DNA of 64,000 nucleotides. Origin: Rhizobium leguminosarum bv. viciae USDA 2370. GTDB taxonomy: Bacteria > Pseudomonadota > Alphaproteobacteria > Rhizobiales > Rhizobiaceae. The position numbers and the translations under genes were made by a program. The stretch lies in the NCBI RefSeq assembly GCF_002008365.1, contig NZ_MRDL01000036.1, forward strand, positions 609,676-673,675, written 5' to 3'. The notes below the pieces were generated by a model. It was given only the letters and a program-made list of their open reading frames with translations. It was not told the origin of the DNA and ran no database searches. Of the stretch, positions 50,852 to 61,500 are shown in pieces; within the stretch, counting starts at the first letter, position 1; each line of letters starts with the position of its first letter.

Positions 50852-51261
50852 GTCGCGCGGTTAGCGTATGATCACGATGACGGGCGCATAGTCGCGATGC
50901 GTCCGTTTCCATCATGTCTGAAGCGGATCGGCACACGCTGTCCTGCATCGACTTTGCGCAGATTGGCTGCCAATCGTCGATTTCTCCAGTGCTCGAATCA
51001 CGGGCGACATTGCACACCTTTTTCATCTTTCTGTCACGTCGCGAAATGTGCTGATACCGCGATGGCACCCTTCTCCACTACAATAAGGAACAGTTTCGTA
51101 GAGTAAAAAAATAACCGGTGCATGCACGTTTTTGTGCATTGCCAGAAACAGCCGGTGAGCGTGGAATATACCTGCGAAACTATTGATTCTTAGGAATGTC
51201 GTGTCCATCTCCTTGGTATGACGACCTAGAGCCTGTGGCATTAACCTTGAATGGAGGGCCC
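50852..51261 (+). other. Promoter and leader region of the prkA operon
   Basis: A 410-base gap with no supported gene. It must carry the promoter of the prkA-yeaH-spoVR operon. An AT-rich stretch at 51085-51120 is the most promoter-like part. I could not find a convincing sigma-54 or RpoE2-type match. Confidence 0.4.
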
Positions 51262-53205
51262 ATGCTGAGTGAATCCGTATTTGATGCGTTCACCCGCACC
51301 TATGATGCGCGTCGCGAAACCGATATGTCGATCGCGGAGTATCTCGACCTTTGCAAAAAGGAACCACTTGCCTATGCCAATGCGACCGAGCGCCTGCTCG
51401 CCGCGATAGGCGAACCGCAGATGGTCGACACCGCCAGGGACACGCGCCTCGGTCGGATATTCATGAACCGGACCATCCGGATCTATCCGGCCTTTGTCGG
51501 CTTCCACGGCATGGAAGAGACAATCGAACGCATCGTTTCCTTCTTCCGGCACGCGGCGCAGGGGCTCGAGGAGCGCAAGCAGATCCTTTATCTGCTCGGC
51601 CCGGTCGGCGGCGGCAAGTCATCGCTGGCGGAGCGGCTGAAGCTGCTGATGGAGCTGCATCCGATCTATGTGCTGAAGGCGGGTGACGAGATCAGCCCCG
51701 TTTTCGAAAGTCCGCTCAATCTGTTCGACCCGGACACGATGGGATCGCTCCTGCAGGAGCAATACGGCATTCCCCTGCGACGCCTGAGCGGACTGATGAG
51801 CCCGTGGTGCCTGAAGCGGCTCGATGATTTCGGGGGTGATATTTCCCGCTTCCGTGTCGTCAGGGTACAGCCTTCGCGGTTGCGCCAGATCGCCATCGCC
51901 AAGACCGAGCCTGGAGACGAGAACAATCAGGATATCTCGTCGCTGGTCGGCAAGGTGGATATCCGCAAGCTGGAGACCTATTCCCAGAACGATCCCGATG
52001 CCTACAGCTATTCGGGCGGCCTCAACCGCGCCAATCAGGGCGTGCTCGAATTCGTCGAGATGTTCAAGGCGCCGATCAAGATGCTGCATCCGCTGCTGAC
52101 GGCGACGCAGGAGGGGAACTATATCGGCTCCGAGAATATCGGCGCCATACCGTTCTCCGGCATCGTCCTTGCGCATTCGAACGAAGCGGAATGGCAAACC
52201 TTCAAGGCCAACAAGAATAACGAGGCCTTCATCGACCGTATTTGCGTGATCAAGGTGCCCTATTGCCTGCGCGTCACGGAAGAGCAGAAGATCTACGAAA
52301 AGCTGATCGAGGGATCGGAACTGGCCGATGCGCCATGCGCCCCCGCGACGCTCGAAATGCTGGCCCGCTTCTCCGTGCTTTCACGTCTGCGCAAACATGA
52401 GAATTCGACGTACTTCTCGAAGATGCGTACCTATGACGGCGAGAGCCTGAAGGAGACGGATCCGCGCGCCCGCAGTGTCCAGGAATATCGGGATGCGGCC
52501 GGCATCGACGAAGGCATGGACGGCATCTCGACCCGCTTCGCCTTCAAGGTGCTCGCCTCCACCTTCAATCACGACACCACGGATATTGGCGCCGATCCGG
52601 TTCATCTGATGTATGTGCTGGAGCAGTCGATCCGCCGCGAGCAGTTTTCCGACGATGTCGAGAAGCGGTATCTGGAGTTCATCAAGGCCGATCTTGCGCC
52701 ACGTTACGCAGAGTTCATTGGCAATGAGATTCAGAAGGCCTATCTTGAGTCCTATGCGGATTACGGGCAGAATCTGTTCGACCGCTACGTGGATTATGCC
52801 GATGCCTGGATCGAAGACGTGGACTTCAAGGATCCCGATACCGGCCAGCTTCTCGATCGCGAGCTCCTCAACCAGGAACTGACGAAAATCGAAAAGCCGG
52901 CGGGAATCGCCAATCCGAAGGATTTCCGCAACGAAATCGTCAAGTTCTGCTTGAGATCGCGGGCAGCCAACGGCGGAAAGAATCCGTCATGGACGAGCTA
53001 CGAGAAGATCCGGGAAGTCATCGAGAAGCGAATGTTCTCGCAGGTCGAGGATCTTTTGCCGGTCATTTCCTTCGGTTCGAAGAAGGATTCGGAAACAGAA
53101 AAGAAACACAGCGAGTTCGTCTCGCGCATGGCTGCGCGGGGCTACACGGAGAGGCAGGTTCGGCGCCTCGTCGAATGGTACATGCGCGTCAAACAGGCAA
53201 GTTAA
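51262..53205 (+). CDS. prkA: PrkA-type serine protein kinase (YeaG)
   Basis: A 647-residue AAA-like protein. The N-terminal AAA+ domain has Walker A GPVGGGKS at 113-120, and the C-terminal part (PrkA domain) carries the kinase-like region. Family blocks include LYLLGPVGGGKSSLAE, YSYSGGLNRANQGVLEFVEM and GISTRFAFKVLASTFNHD. E. coli YeaG is induced by nitrogen starvation and acts with YeaH. GGAGGG precedes the ATG at 51262. yeaH and spoVR follow in one transcript, the same trio found in many proteobacteria. Confidence 0.94.
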   Translation: MLSESVFDAFTRTYDARRETDMSIAEYLDLCKKEPLAYANATERLLAAIGEPQMVDTARDTRLGRIFMNRTIRIYPAFVGFHGMEETIERIVSFFRHAAQGLEERKQILYLLGPVGGGKSSLAERLKLLMELHPIYVLKAGDEISPVFESPLNLFDPDTMGSLLQEQYGIPLRRLSGLMSPWCLKRLDDFGGDISRFRVVRVQPSRLRQIAIAKTEPGDENNQDISSLVGKVDIRKLETYSQNDPDAYSYSGGLNRANQGVLEFVEMFKAPIKMLHPLLTATQEGNYIGSENIGAIPFSGIVLAHSNEAEWQTFKANKNNEAFIDRICVIKVPYCLRVTEEQKIYEKLIEGSELADAPCAPATLEMLARFSVLSRLRKHENSTYFSKMRTYDGESLKETDPRARSVQEYRDAAGIDEGMDGISTRFAFKVLASTFNHDTTDIGADPVHLMYVLEQSIRREQFSDDVEKRYLEFIKADLAPRYAEFIGNEIQKAYLESYADYGQNLFDRYVDYADAWIEDVDFKDPDTGQLLDRELLNQELTKIEKPAGIANPKDFRNEIVKFCLRSRAANGGKNPSWTSYEKIREVIEKRMFSQVEDLLPVISFGSKKDSETEKKHSEFVSRMAARGYTERQVRRLVEWYMRVKQAS

Positions 53206-53217
53206 TGTGGAGCCAAT

Positions 53218-54489
53218 ATGCACATTGTCGACCGTCGGCTGAATCCGCGCGGTAAAAGTCTGGAAAATCGGCAACGGTTTCTTCGGCGCATGAAAGGCGC
53301 CGTGCAGCAGGCGGTAAAGCGTTCTCTGCAAAACCGGAACATTCGCGATGTGCTCGACGGCGGTGAGATCAGCCTGCCGATCGATGGAATGGCCGAACCG
53401 AGCCTTCGAAGGGGCGACGGCGGCGTCGCCGATCACATCCTGCCGGGAAACAGGGCCTTCGTCGAAGGCGATATCATTCCACGGCCGCCGGGCAGGAAGG
53501 GTGGAAAACCAAAAGATGCAGGCGAAGGCGATGGCGAGGACGGCTTCCGTTTCGTGCTGACGCGCGAGGAATTCCTCGATGTGTTTCTGGATGACCTGGA
53601 ACTGCCCGACCTTGCCAAGCGGCGTCTGACCGAAACCGAGGAGGAAACTCCGTCGCGGGCCGGCTATTCCGTATCGGGATCGCCGTCCAACATCGCCGTC
53701 GGTCGCACGACGAGGCTCGCGATGATGCGCCGCGTCGCGCTTCACCGTCCGCGTCGCGAAGAGATCGAAGCCCTGCAGCGACAGATCGAGGAATGCGAGG
53801 ACGACGAAAGCCGCCTGACGCTTGAGGCAAAACTCAAATCCCTGACGGAAAAAAGCCGGCGCATTCCCTATATCGATCCGCTCGACGTGCGCTATCGCCG
53901 CTTCGAAAACGAGCCGAAGCCTGTAGCGAAGGCCGTGATGTTCTGCCTGATGGACGTCTCAGGCTCCATGTCGGAACACATGAAGGACCTTGCGAAGCGG
54001 TTCTACCTGCTGCTCTACCTTTTCCTGTCGAAGCGATACAAGAAAGTGGAGATCGTCTTCATCCGTCATACCGACAAGGCCGAGGAGGTCGACGAGGAAA
54101 CCTTCTTCTATGGTCCGGCGACGGGCGGGACGCTGGTATCCAGCGCTCTTGCGGCGATGCGCGGGATCATCGCGGCGCGTTTCGATCCGGCAGAGTGGAA
54201 TATCTACGGCGCCCAGGCTTCGGACGGCGACAACGCCCATTCGGACGGAAACCTGACCGGGCAACTGCTGCGCGAGATTTTGCCGCTGTGCCAGTATTTC
54301 GCCTATATCGAGGTCGGCGAAGAGGGCGGCGACTCCTCAATATCCCGTTCACCGCTTTGGATGCTCTATGACGGGATCCGTTCCGAGCTATCGCTTTCGA
54401 TGCGCAAGGTCTGCCGGCGGAGCGAAATATTCCCTGTTTTCCATGATCTCTTCCAGAAACGTGACGCACAGTCGAGGGTGACGCCATGA
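53218..54489 (+). CDS. yeaH: YeaH/DUF444 family protein with von Willebrand A domain
   Basis: A 423-residue UPF0229 protein. The start MHIVDRRLNPRGKSLENRQR is diagnostic. A glycine-rich low-complexity stretch (about 90-110) leads to the C-terminal vWA-like domain with the MIDAS motif DVSGSMS at 246-252 and a conserved TGGTLVSSAL block. It acts with the PrkA kinase by genetics in E. coli; its biochemical role is unknown. It lies 12 bases after prkA and shares ATGA with spoVR. Confidence 0.93.
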   Translation: MHIVDRRLNPRGKSLENRQRFLRRMKGAVQQAVKRSLQNRNIRDVLDGGEISLPIDGMAEPSLRRGDGGVADHILPGNRAFVEGDIIPRPPGRKGGKPKDAGEGDGEDGFRFVLTREEFLDVFLDDLELPDLAKRRLTETEEETPSRAGYSVSGSPSNIAVGRTTRLAMMRRVALHRPRREEIEALQRQIEECEDDESRLTLEAKLKSLTEKSRRIPYIDPLDVRYRRFENEPKPVAKAVMFCLMDVSGSMSEHMKDLAKRFYLLLYLFLSKRYKKVEIVFIRHTDKAEEVDEETFFYGPATGGTLVSSALAAMRGIIAARFDPAEWNIYGAQASDGDNAHSDGNLTGQLLREILPLCQYFAYIEVGEEGGDSSISRSPLWMLYDGIRSELSLSMRKVCRRSEIFPVFHDLFQKRDAQSRVTP

Positions 54490-56036
54490 CCACGACGATG
54501 AGACCAAGAGAGCGGCTTTTGTTCCAGGGAGCCGACTGGGATTTCGCAACGCTCCAGCGCATCCACGACGCCTGCGAGGAGATCGCGCTTAACGAACTCG
54601 GCCTCGACGTCTATCCGAACCAGATCGAAGTCATCACCTCGGAGCAGATGCTCGATGCCTATTCCTCCACCGGCATGCCGCTCTTTTACCGCCATTGGTC
54701 TTTCGGCAAGCACTTCGCGCATCACGAAACCTTCTACCGCCGCGGGATGCGTGACCTTGCCTATGAAATCGTCATCAACAGCTCTCCATGCATCTCCTAC
54801 CTGATGGAAGAGAACACGGCGACGATGCAGACGCTCGTCACCGCGCATGCGGCCTTCGGCCACAACCACTTCTTCAAGAACAACTATCTCTTCAAGCTCT
54901 GGACCGATGCGGAGGGTATCCTCGATTACCTCGATTTCGCCAAGGGTTATATCACCCGCTGTGAGGAGCGTTACGGCGAGACGGCCGTCGAGCGTACGCT
55001 CGACGCAGCCCATGCGCTGATGTCGCACGGCGTACATCGATACGCGGGCAAGACCACCATCGATCTTCGCCAGGAGGAGAAGCGGCAGCAGGAGCGCCGC
55101 GCCCACGAGGAGCAGATGTTCAACGACCTATGGCGCACGGTTCCGGTCGGCAAGGCCCGGAAGGCGGGTGACATCGGCCTGGAAAAGCGCCGCGCCGCCC
55201 TCGGTCTTCCGCAGGACAACATCCTTTACTTCCTTGAAAAATCGGCGCCGCGGCTGCAGCCGTGGCAGCGCGAGATCCTCCGCATCGTCCGCCACGTCGC
55301 GCAATATTTCCATCCCCAGCGGCAGACCAAGGTGATGAACGAGGGAACCGCCACTTTCGTCCACTACCAGATCATGAACCGGCTTCACGAGCGGGGGCAG
55401 ATCAGCGACGGAAACTTCCTCGAATTCCTGAAGTCGCACGCCAACGTCGTGTTCCAGCCGAGCTACGACGACCGGCGGTTCTCGGGCTTCAACCCCTATG
55501 CGCTTGGTTTTGCGATGATGCAGGATATCGAGCGGATCGTCACGAAGCCGACGGAAGAGGACCGCACATGGTTTTCCGATATCGCTGGACGAGGCGATGC
55601 GATGGCGGTCCTGCGCGACATCTGGGCCAATTACCGGGACGAGAGCTTTATCAGCCAGTTTCTGAGCCCGAACCTGATCCGGCAGTTGCGGCTGTTCCAT
55701 CTCTACGACGATCCTGAACAGACCGAGGGAGTGCTGGTTTCGGCGATCCATAATGAGCGTGGATACTTGCGCATCCGCCGCCAGCTCTCCCGCGAATATG
55801 ATATCGGCTGGACCGATCCGGCAATCGATATCGTCGATGTCGATCTCGCCGGCGACCGCCGGCTGTTGCTGCAACACATCATGATGAATGGCTGCTATCT
55901 TCAGGAAAATGACACGAAGCTCGTCCTGCAGCATCTCGCCGATCTCTGGGGCTATGACGTATTGCTTCAGGAAATCGACAGTTCCAGCACGGTGGCGAGA
56001 GAACACACGGCGAGCCCGCGCAAGATCGTTCAATAA
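54486..56036 (+). CDS. spoVR: SpoVR family protein (YcgB)
   Basis: A 516-residue cytosolic protein. Conserved blocks: YPNQIEVITSEQMLDAYSS, MPLFYRHWSFGKHFAHHE, NTATMQTLVTAHAAFGHNHFF and FHPQRQTKVMNEGTATFVHY. The many invariant histidines suggest metal binding. In Bacillus, SpoVR affects spore cortex; in non-sporulating bacteria it accompanies PrkA and YeaH and its role is unknown. Four-base overlap with yeaH indicates coupled translation. No terminator was obvious downstream. Confidence 0.93.
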   Translation: MTTTMRPRERLLFQGADWDFATLQRIHDACEEIALNELGLDVYPNQIEVITSEQMLDAYSSTGMPLFYRHWSFGKHFAHHETFYRRGMRDLAYEIVINSSPCISYLMEENTATMQTLVTAHAAFGHNHFFKNNYLFKLWTDAEGILDYLDFAKGYITRCEERYGETAVERTLDAAHALMSHGVHRYAGKTTIDLRQEEKRQQERRAHEEQMFNDLWRTVPVGKARKAGDIGLEKRRAALGLPQDNILYFLEKSAPRLQPWQREILRIVRHVAQYFHPQRQTKVMNEGTATFVHYQIMNRLHERGQISDGNFLEFLKSHANVVFQPSYDDRRFSGFNPYALGFAMMQDIERIVTKPTEEDRTWFSDIAGRGDAMAVLRDIWANYRDESFISQFLSPNLIRQLRLFHLYDDPEQTEGVLVSAIHNERGYLRIRRQLSREYDIGWTDPAIDIVDVDLAGDRRLLLQHIMMNGCYLQENDTKLVLQHLADLWGYDVLLQEIDSSSTVAREHTASPRKIVQ

Positions 56037-56196
56037 TCACTCGTTGTGCTGACGGGCGATAACGTGAACAATTATCGGTGGCAACAAACACAAAGCCTTA
56101 GTAGTTTACCGCCGTTGCAATCGCCCACTTGATCTCGACCAGTTTCAGCCTTTGCAGCGATCTTTCCCGGGGCGGATGGCGCGGAGACGAGAGACC

Positions 56197-57120
56197 ATGA
56201 GTGAAACGCGGCGCAAGCTGACGACGATCTTCTGTGCTGACGTGCAGGACTATACGCGGCTGATGGGGGCTGACGAGGAGGGCACGCTTGCGAGCCTGAA
56301 GCGCTGCCGAGAAGCGATGGGGCGCCTCATCGAAAGCCATGGCGGCCGCGTCATCAATACCTGGGGCGATGGGCTGATCGCCGATTTCCCGAGCGTGGTC
56401 GAAGCGGTGCGCGCGGCCGTCGACACCCAGAACGAACTCGCGGGGTTCAACGCCCGCCGTCCGGCCGACGGGCGCATGCTCTTTCGCATCGGCATCAATC
56501 TCGGCGACGTGATCGTCGAAGGCGACGACATCTATGGTGACGGCGTCAATATTGCGGCGCGGCTGCAGGCTTCGGCTGCGGCCGGCGGCATCGTCATTTC
56601 AAGCACTGTCTACGATCAGGTGCGCAACAAGGTGGCTGTTGGTTTCGAGTTTCTCGGACCGTTGATGGTGAAGAATGTCGATGAAGGCGTGCCGAGCTAC
56701 GCGGTGAAGATCGGCGATGCCAGGGACGAGACGCCGCCTGCCGAACGATCCGGCCCCGCGCGTCCGCAGCCGCAGCCGGCGGTTATGGCGGCGGCAATCT
56801 CCGAGGCAAGGCCGGCACCGCGCGGGAGTAGGCTCTACGGCGTGCTCGCCGTCATCGCCGCTGTCCTGATCTGCATCAATCTGCTGTCATGGCAGGGCAT
56901 TTTCTGGGCGCGCTTTCCCGTGCTGGCGCTGGCCGTCGTCGCGGCGCTCGCCTGGAATCGCGACCAGACGCTGTTCAACCGCAAGATCACCTCGCTGGCG
57001 ATCGTGGCGCTCGGCATTGCCGGCATCAACCTCTTCACCTGGACGGGGCAGTTCTGGGCGATGTGGCCGATACTGGGGATTGCGGCCGTCATGGGCGTGC
57101 GATGGTCGATGCGCCGATAG
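56197..57120 (+). CDS. Class III adenylate/guanylate cyclase with C-terminal membrane domain
   Basis: A 307-residue protein. Catalytic domain (about 8-180): metal aspartates Asp15 (IFCADVQDYTRLM) and Asp58 (NTWGDGLIADFP), then IGINLGDVIVEGDDIYGDGV and the transition-state Asn/Arg pair in VNIAARLQ. After a Pro-rich hinge come four short helices arranged as two similar halves, INLLSWQGIFWARFPVLAL (from 227) and INLFTWTGQFWAMWPILGI (from 277), which look like duplicated 2TM modules. It would make cAMP at the membrane. The ATG at 56197 was preferred; ATG 56176 is in frame. Confidence 0.85.
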   Translation: MSETRRKLTTIFCADVQDYTRLMGADEEGTLASLKRCREAMGRLIESHGGRVINTWGDGLIADFPSVVEAVRAAVDTQNELAGFNARRPADGRMLFRIGINLGDVIVEGDDIYGDGVNIAARLQASAAAGGIVISSTVYDQVRNKVAVGFEFLGPLMVKNVDEGVPSYAVKIGDARDETPPAERSGPARPQPQPAVMAAAISEARPAPRGSRLYGVLAVIAAVLICINLLSWQGIFWARFPVLALAVVAALAWNRDQTLFNRKITSLAIVALGIAGINLFTWTGQFWAMWPILGIAAVMGVRWSMRR

Positions 57121-57387
57121 ACATCCAATCTGCATCGTCAGAGATTTGTGCAATATTTCGCCCGACAATCGGCGGTGTCAAAGACAGCGGCGAGTGTTCG
57201 ATCAAGCAAAAGTGAGCGGTCGGGTTATTTCCATTCTTTGCTGATATTACAAATCGGTAATGCCGGCTGCTTATGCTTGCCGGTAAGCTGTAAACGCGCG
57301 ATATTGTCGCATCAGACGGGAATCTTGATCCCGCAGCGCCTCTTTCGACCGACCCAGGTCCAACCTCGAGTCCCTCTGGAGACGTGA

Positions 57388-58599
57388 ATGGCCTTTTGGA
57401 AGCAGTTTATACTGTCGCTCATCGTGATTGTTGCCGGCTTTGCCGCGTGGGTTTTCTTTGTGCCCGGCGCCGGCGATACGATGCGCGGTGCAGGTATTCC
57501 AGACAGCGTCGTTTCCAAGATCGCGCCGAAGGCTGAGGAGACGGCGGATGCCGACGCTCCTGCCCGGGCGCAAGGGCAGCAGCGCGGCGACGGACAAGGG
57601 CAGGGACAGAACCGCCGCAATGGCGGCGGGCGCAACAGCGCCATTCTCGTCGCGACGCAGGCTGTCGTCCAGGGCGTCGTCAACGACCGGCTGAACGCCA
57701 TCGGCACGGGGGACGCGATCCGCTCGGTGGCGGTCACGCCGCAGGCATCGGGCACGATCCGCGAAATCCTCATCAAGTCTGGTGACAGGGTGAAGGCCGG
57801 GCAGGTGCTCGCCAAGCTCGACAGCGAGGAGCAGGTGATCGCCCGCGGCCAGGCTGATGTGGCGGTCAAGGCCGCCGTCGAGAAGTCCAATCTCTATCAC
57901 AATATCAAGTCCAGCGTGTCGCGCATGGACGTCTTCGATTCCGAGATTGCCGAGCAGGGCGCGCGGCTGCAACTGCAGGCCGCCGAGCTCAATCTCGCAC
58001 GGCGCAACATCACCGCGCCGATCGACGGCATCGTCGGCATCGTGCCGGTTAATATCGGCGACAACGTCACGACGAGCATCCCGATCGTCACGCTCGACGA
58101 CCGTTCGGAAATCCTCGTCGATTATTGGGTGCCGGAGCGTTTCGCCAATACTGTGTTGGTCGGTCAGCCGGTCGAGGCGATGTCGGTGGCGCGGCCGGGA
58201 CAGGTCTTTTCCGGCGTGGTCGAAGCCGTCGACAACCGCATCGACGCGGCAAGCCGCACACTTCGCCTGCGCGCCAAGATCGACAATAGTTCGGATGAGT
58301 TGCGCGCCGGCATGTCCTTCAGCGTCAGCATGAAATTTGCCGGCGACAAATATCCGGCGGTCGATCCGGTCTCCGTGCAGTGGGATTCACAAGGGTCATT
58401 CGTCTGGCAGGTCAATGACGACAAGTCGCGCAAGGTGCGGGTCAGCATCGTGCAGCGCAACCCGGATTTCGTGCTCGTCAAAGCTGACCTCAAGGACGGC
58501 GACATGATCGTGACGCAGGGCCTGCAGCGTGTGCGTGAGGGCGGGGCTGTGCGTGTGAGCGCCGATGTCGCCGCGACTGCGGAGGTCGCCACCCAATGA
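57388..58599 (+). CDS. RND efflux periplasmic adaptor (membrane fusion protein)
   Basis: A 403-residue HlyD/AcrA-type adaptor. An N-terminal membrane anchor (about 7-27, FILSLIVIVAGFAAWVFFV) is followed by a Gln/Gly/Asn-rich low-complexity linker (about 55-85). The lipoyl/barrel-sandwich halves are SGTIREILIKSGDRVKAGQVLAKLD and ARRNITAPIDGIVGIVPVNI, with a beta-barrel and membrane-proximal domain after. There is no lipobox. Its stop overlaps the pump gene as ATGA. No outer-membrane channel gene is next to it, so the pair probably uses a shared TolC-type exit duct. Confidence 0.92.
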   Translation: MAFWKQFILSLIVIVAGFAAWVFFVPGAGDTMRGAGIPDSVVSKIAPKAEETADADAPARAQGQQRGDGQGQGQNRRNGGGRNSAILVATQAVVQGVVNDRLNAIGTGDAIRSVAVTPQASGTIREILIKSGDRVKAGQVLAKLDSEEQVIARGQADVAVKAAVEKSNLYHNIKSSVSRMDVFDSEIAEQGARLQLQAAELNLARRNITAPIDGIVGIVPVNIGDNVTTSIPIVTLDDRSEILVDYWVPERFANTVLVGQPVEAMSVARPGQVFSGVVEAVDNRIDAASRTLRLRAKIDNSSDELRAGMSFSVSMKFAGDKYPAVDPVSVQWDSQGSFVWQVNDDKSRKVRVSIVQRNPDFVLVKADLKDGDMIVTQGLQRVREGGAVRVSADVAATAEVATQ

Positions 58600-61500
58600 G
58601 CGTGACCGAGATTCATCAGGACAGGGCCTCGGGCAAGCAGAGCTTCACCGCACTTTTCGTTCGCCGGCCGATCCTGGCGCTGGTGTTCAACACGCTGATG
58701 GTCGTCGCCGGCCTTGCCGCCTATGTCGGCGTCGAGGTGCGCGAACTGCCGGATGTCGACCGTCCCGTCGTCACGGTGCGCACCACCTTCGACGGCGCTT
58801 CGCCGCAGACGATCGACCAGGAGTTGACCAAGGTGATCGAGGGGGCGGTCGCGCGCGTCAGCGGCCTGAAGTCGATTTCGTCGACCTCTTCCTTCGGCCA
58901 GAGCCGGGTAACGCTGGAATTCTCGGATGCGATCGATCTCGCGGTCGCCGCCAACGACGTGCGCGACGCGATCGGCCGCATCACCCAGAACCTGCCCGAC
59001 GAAGCGGACGCGCCGCAGATCGTCAAGGCGGATTCGGATTCCTCGGCGATCTTGCGACTTGCCGTCACCTCCACCAAGCTCAACATGGACGACCTGACGC
59101 AGCTCGTCGAAAACGAGGTGATCGATCGCCTCGCCTCCGTCGACGGCGTTGCCGACGTCGAGGAATATGGCGACCAGGAGAAGGTCTTCCGCGTCGACGT
59201 CGACCAGGGCGCGCTCGCCAGCCGCGGGCTGACCATCGGCGACCTGACGAAGGCGCTCGACAATGCCGCACTCGACGTGCCGGCCGGATCGCTGAAGAGC
59301 AATACGCAGGATATCGTGGTGCGCGCCACCGCCAACCTGCAGACGCCGGCGGATTTTTCCAACGTCATCCTCCAGGACCGCGTCAGGCTCGGCGACGTCG
59401 CGACGGTTATGCTCGGGCCGCGCGACGGCGAAACGGCGCTGCGCTCCAACGGCAAACCGGGCATCGGCCTCGGCATCATCCGCCAGGCGCAGTCGAATAC
59501 GCTGAACATCTCGACCGGCATCAAGGCGGCCGTCGACCAGCTGTCGAAGACGCTACCCGAGGGCACGACGATTGCCATCACCAGCGACGACGCCGTCTTC
59601 ATCCAGGGTGCGATCCACGAGGTGGTGCTGGCGCTGGTGCTCGCCGCCGTCATCGTCACCGCCGTCATCTATCTCTTCCTGCGCGATTGGCGGGCGACGC
59701 TGATTCCGGCGGTCAGCATGCCGGTGGCGCTGATCGGCACGCTGGCGGCGATCTATATGGTCGGCTTCTCGATCAACATCCTGACGCTGCTCGCGATCGT
59801 GCTGGCGACCGGTCTCGTCGTCGACGATGCGATCGTGGTGCTCGAAAATATCGTGCGCCGGCGCGCTGAGGGCATGGGACCGCGCGCGGCCGCGGTGCTT
59901 GGCACGCGTGAGGTGTTTTTCGCCGTGATCGCCACGACGGCGACGTTGGCGGCGGTGTTCATTCCGCTCTCCTTCCTGCCGGGACAGGTCGGTGGACTCT
60001 TCCGCGAATTCGGCTTCGTGCTCGCCTTCTCGGTCGGGCTGTCGTCGATCGTGGCGCTGACGCTGTGTCCAATGCTTGCCTCGCGCATGCTGACGAAGCC
60101 GATGCTCGAAGATCACGGCGTGCTCGGCCGCTTCGGCGGGGCGCTTGCCAATCTCTACAAATGGGCTCTGCACGGCTGTCTCAACGCGCCCTTCGTCGTC
60201 ATCCTGTTCTCGGTGATCTTTGCCGGCGCGGCGCTCATCGCCTTCTCGACGGTCAAGAGCGAGCTGACGCCCGAAGAGGACCGGTCGTTGGTGATGATGC
60301 GGCTGACGACGCCGCAGGGATCGAGCCTCGAATATACACGAGATAAGATGCAGCTCGTCGAGGAATATCTGCAGCCGCTGGTCGACAGCGGCGACATTCG
60401 CAACGTCTTCTCGATTTCCGGCCAGGGCGGTTCGCTGAACAGCGGCTTCATGGTGCTGACGCTTGCCCCCTGGGGAGAGCGCCAGAGGACGCAGGCGGAG
60501 ATCGTCGGCGATATCAACCAGGCGGCCTCAAGGGTGCCGGCTCTGCGCGGCAACGCCATCTCATCGAACAGCCTGCGCATCCGCGGCGCAGGCAGCGGCG
60601 TGCAGATGGCGCTGATCGGCAATGATCACGAGGCGCTGACGGCGGCGGCCGCCAAGCTGGTGCAGGCGCTCGAGGCCACTGGCCAATACGAGACGCCGCG
60701 CCTGACTAACGAGCCCAGCCAGGCGCAGGTGTCGGTGACAATCGACCGCGAGCGCGCCTCGGATCTCGGCATCGACATAACCGGACTTTCGACGGCAATC
60801 CAATCGCTGCTCGAAGGGCGCTCGGTGGTCGACGTCTTCGTCGACGGCGAATCCTATCCCGTGCTTCTGACCTCGACGACGCGGCCGATCGACGATCCGA
60901 CCGACCTCGAGAACGTGTTCCTGAAGACCGGCGATGGAAAGATCGTGCCGATGTCGGTCATTGCCACGATGAAGGAAGGGTCGGTCGCGCCGCAGCTCAA
61001 CCGCGAGCAGCAGCTCGCCTCCGTCGCGATCACCGCCGGCCTCAGGAACGGCATGTCGCTCGGCGATGCCGTCAGCCGAGTGACGGCTCTTGCCGAGCCG
61101 CTGCTGCCGCCAGGCTCTCGCTTGCTGCCGCTAGCGGAAGCGGCGACTCTCGAAGAGAATTCGAGCGGCATGGCGCTGACCTTCGGCTTCGCCATCGTCA
61201 TCATCTTCCTGGTGCTGGCTGCGCAGTTCGAAAGCGTGCTGTCCTCGCTGATCATCATGTCGACGGTGCCGCTCGGTGTTGCCTGCGCCGTCTTCGCGCT
61301 TGTTATCACCGGCTCCAGCCTCAACATCTACAGCCAGATCGGCCTGGTGCTGCTGGTCGGCGTCATGGCGAAGAACGGCATCCTGATCGTCGAATTCGCC
61401 AATCAGCTCCGCGACCGGGGCGAGGATGTGCGGTCCTCGATCGAGAAGGCCTGCGCGCTACGCCTTCGCCCTGTGATGATGACGATGATCGCCACCATCC

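Noticed and set aside
51236..51251. TGGCATTAACCTTGAA as a sigma-54 promoter for prkA
   Set aside because: The -12 GC is replaced by GA and the element would leave about a ten-base leader overlapping the ribosome site.
58565..59869. 434-residue plus-strand frame overlapping the RND permease
   Set aside because: A +1 frame shadow of the pump gene, extremely Arg-rich and without motifs.
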